From NCBI GenBank assembly GCA_003533545.1, contig DQEK01000182.1, forward strand, positions 1 through 6,276: a stretch of DNA of 6,276 bases, in the 5' to 3' direction. Source of the DNA: Acidobacteriota bacterium (lineage in GTDB: Bacteria > Acidobacteriota > Vicinamibacteria > Vicinamibacterales > UBA8438). The notes beneath the pieces were generated by a model, which searched no databases, had not been told where the DNA came from, and saw only the letters and a program-made list of their open reading frames with translations. Positions 5,480-6,276 of this stretch are shown here, in pieces. Each line of letters opens with the position of its first letter. Within the stretch, counting starts at the first letter, position 1. The translations under genes were made by a program, and so were the position numbers.

Positions 5480-6276
5480 ATGCAGCCTAATTACGGCGCG
5501 CGCCCGGGTTGGTTACGCAGGTGCGTCGTCGGACTCCTGTTCGCGAGCACGATCTCCGTCACGGTTGGGGGCACGGCGGCTCAGCCGTCGACTCTCGACG
5601 ACGTGATCGCCTTGGCATCGGCCTATGTTGAAAACCTCTTTGGAGAACTGTCGACGATCGTCACTGAGGAAGACTACCGACAGTCCTATTTTCCGAGAGC
5701 CAGCTTCAACAACAACCCACGACGGCTCCGCCTGCGCTCAGAATTCCTACTCGTCTTGCTCGAGAACACCAGCGCGTGGACCGGATTCCGGGACATCTTT
5801 GAGGTCAACGGCAATCGCGTGCGGGACCGGCAAGACCGCCTCGCCGAGCTCTTTCTCGGGGACACGGACGACGCGATGCGTCAAGCGCAACGCATCGTCG
5901 ACGAGAGCTCTCGCTACAACCTAGGCACAACCGGCCGCACCTTCAACATCCCGACCTACGCGTTGTCGTATCTGCATCCGTCCAATGTGCAGCGATTCGT
6001 ATTCGAAAAGGACGGAGAAGGCTGCGGCGACAACCGCGCAGCGTGGGACATCAGCTACGAAGAAGTTGATGTGCCCACCATCACGCGCGGCTTCCAGAAT
6101 ATCAACCTCCCGTCACGCGGCAAGTTCTGTATCGACTCGGACACCGGAACGATTCTCAAAACGGAAATCCGATTGTCACACCCCGCCTTCGGTTCGGCCG
6201 TCAAGGCCACGGACGCTACCGCCACGGTAACGTTTGCGCTCGATCCCGACGTGGAACTGTGGGTCCCTAACGAAAT
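5480..6276 (+). CDS. Secreted protein of unknown function (3' partial)
   Basis: The frame opens at ATG 5480 and stays open for 265 codons to the right edge, so the C-terminus is missing. No other start codon lies between this ATG and the in-frame stop at 5441-5443. Residues 1-34 form a signal peptide: basic n-region (RPGWLRRC), hydrophobic core VVGLLFASTISVTVG and a likely cut after GTAA before QPSTL. The mature part starts with a helical region (DDVIALASAYVENLFGELS, 40-58) followed by EEDYRQSY. Further landmarks are RRLRLRSEFLLVLL (81-94), WTGFRDIFEVNGNRVRDRQDRLAELFL (100-126, given for orientation), ESSRYNLG (142-149), and alternating strand-like segments from about 158 on (FVFEKDGEG, FCIDSDTGTILKTEIRL). 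Two cysteines, C182 and C217, could form a disulfide. I recall similar secreted proteins of unknown function from Acidobacteriota, but assign no domain name. It may share a transcript with the MutS-family gene or use the TATAAT at 5458. Confidence 0.8.
   Translation, partial: MQPNYGARPGWLRRCVVGLLFASTISVTVGGTAAQPSTLDDVIALASAYVENLFGELSTIVTEEDYRQSYFPRASFNNNPRRLRLRSEFLLVLLENTSAWTGFRDIFEVNGNRVRDRQDRLAELFLGDTDDAMRQAQRIVDESSRYNLGTTGRTFNIPTYALSYLHPSNVQRFVFEKDGEGCGDNRAAWDISYEEVDVPTITRGFQNINLPSRGKFCIDSDTGTILKTEIRLSHPAFGSAVKATDATATVTFALDPDVELWVPNE

Overview
The window is GC-rich bacterial chromosomal DNA with five protein genes and no RNA gene, insertion sequence, CRISPR array or phage gene. The source is most likely a GC-rich, Gram-negative soil or marine lineage such as Acidobacteriota (Vicinamibacteria-like). 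This rests on the GC-rich codon use, the GTG starts, the many exported proteins, and the resemblance of the methyltransferase and the last secreted protein to sets I associate with that group. It is an inference from memory, not a database result.

Layout: (1) positions 1-151 hold the C-terminal 49 residues of a PDZ-domain protein, probably a DegP/HtrA-type periplasmic serine protease. (2) After a 279-bp gap with weak hairpins, 431-1945 (+) encodes a 504-residue multi-spanning membrane protein of the lipase maturation factor (LMF1/LMF2) family. (3) Convergent to it, 3351-1975 (-) encodes an exported SAM-dependent methyltransferase with a long extra C-terminal region. The two genes meet tail to tail over 29 bp, and an inverted repeat there carries both stop codons. 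(4) A 271-bp divergent intergenic region holds a candidate promoter, a dyad and two ribosome binding sites. (5) 3623-5443 (+) encodes a 606-residue MutS-family ATPase with predicted membrane segments and a complete MutS-type ATPase core. (6) 36 bp further on, a gene starting at 5480 (+) encodes a secreted protein of unknown function and runs off the right edge.

The genes do not form one obvious pathway. The common theme is the cell envelope: a PDZ protease, a membrane protein of a lipase-folding family, an exported methyltransferase, a membrane-linked MutS-like ATPase and a secreted unknown protein. The points most worth a second look are the methyltransferase with a signal peptide (SAM is not expected outside the cytoplasm), the membrane-anchored MutS homologue, the two-sided hairpin at the convergent stops, and the near-leaderless TATAAT promoter of the last gene. 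I found no strong evidence of a wholly new multi-gene system.
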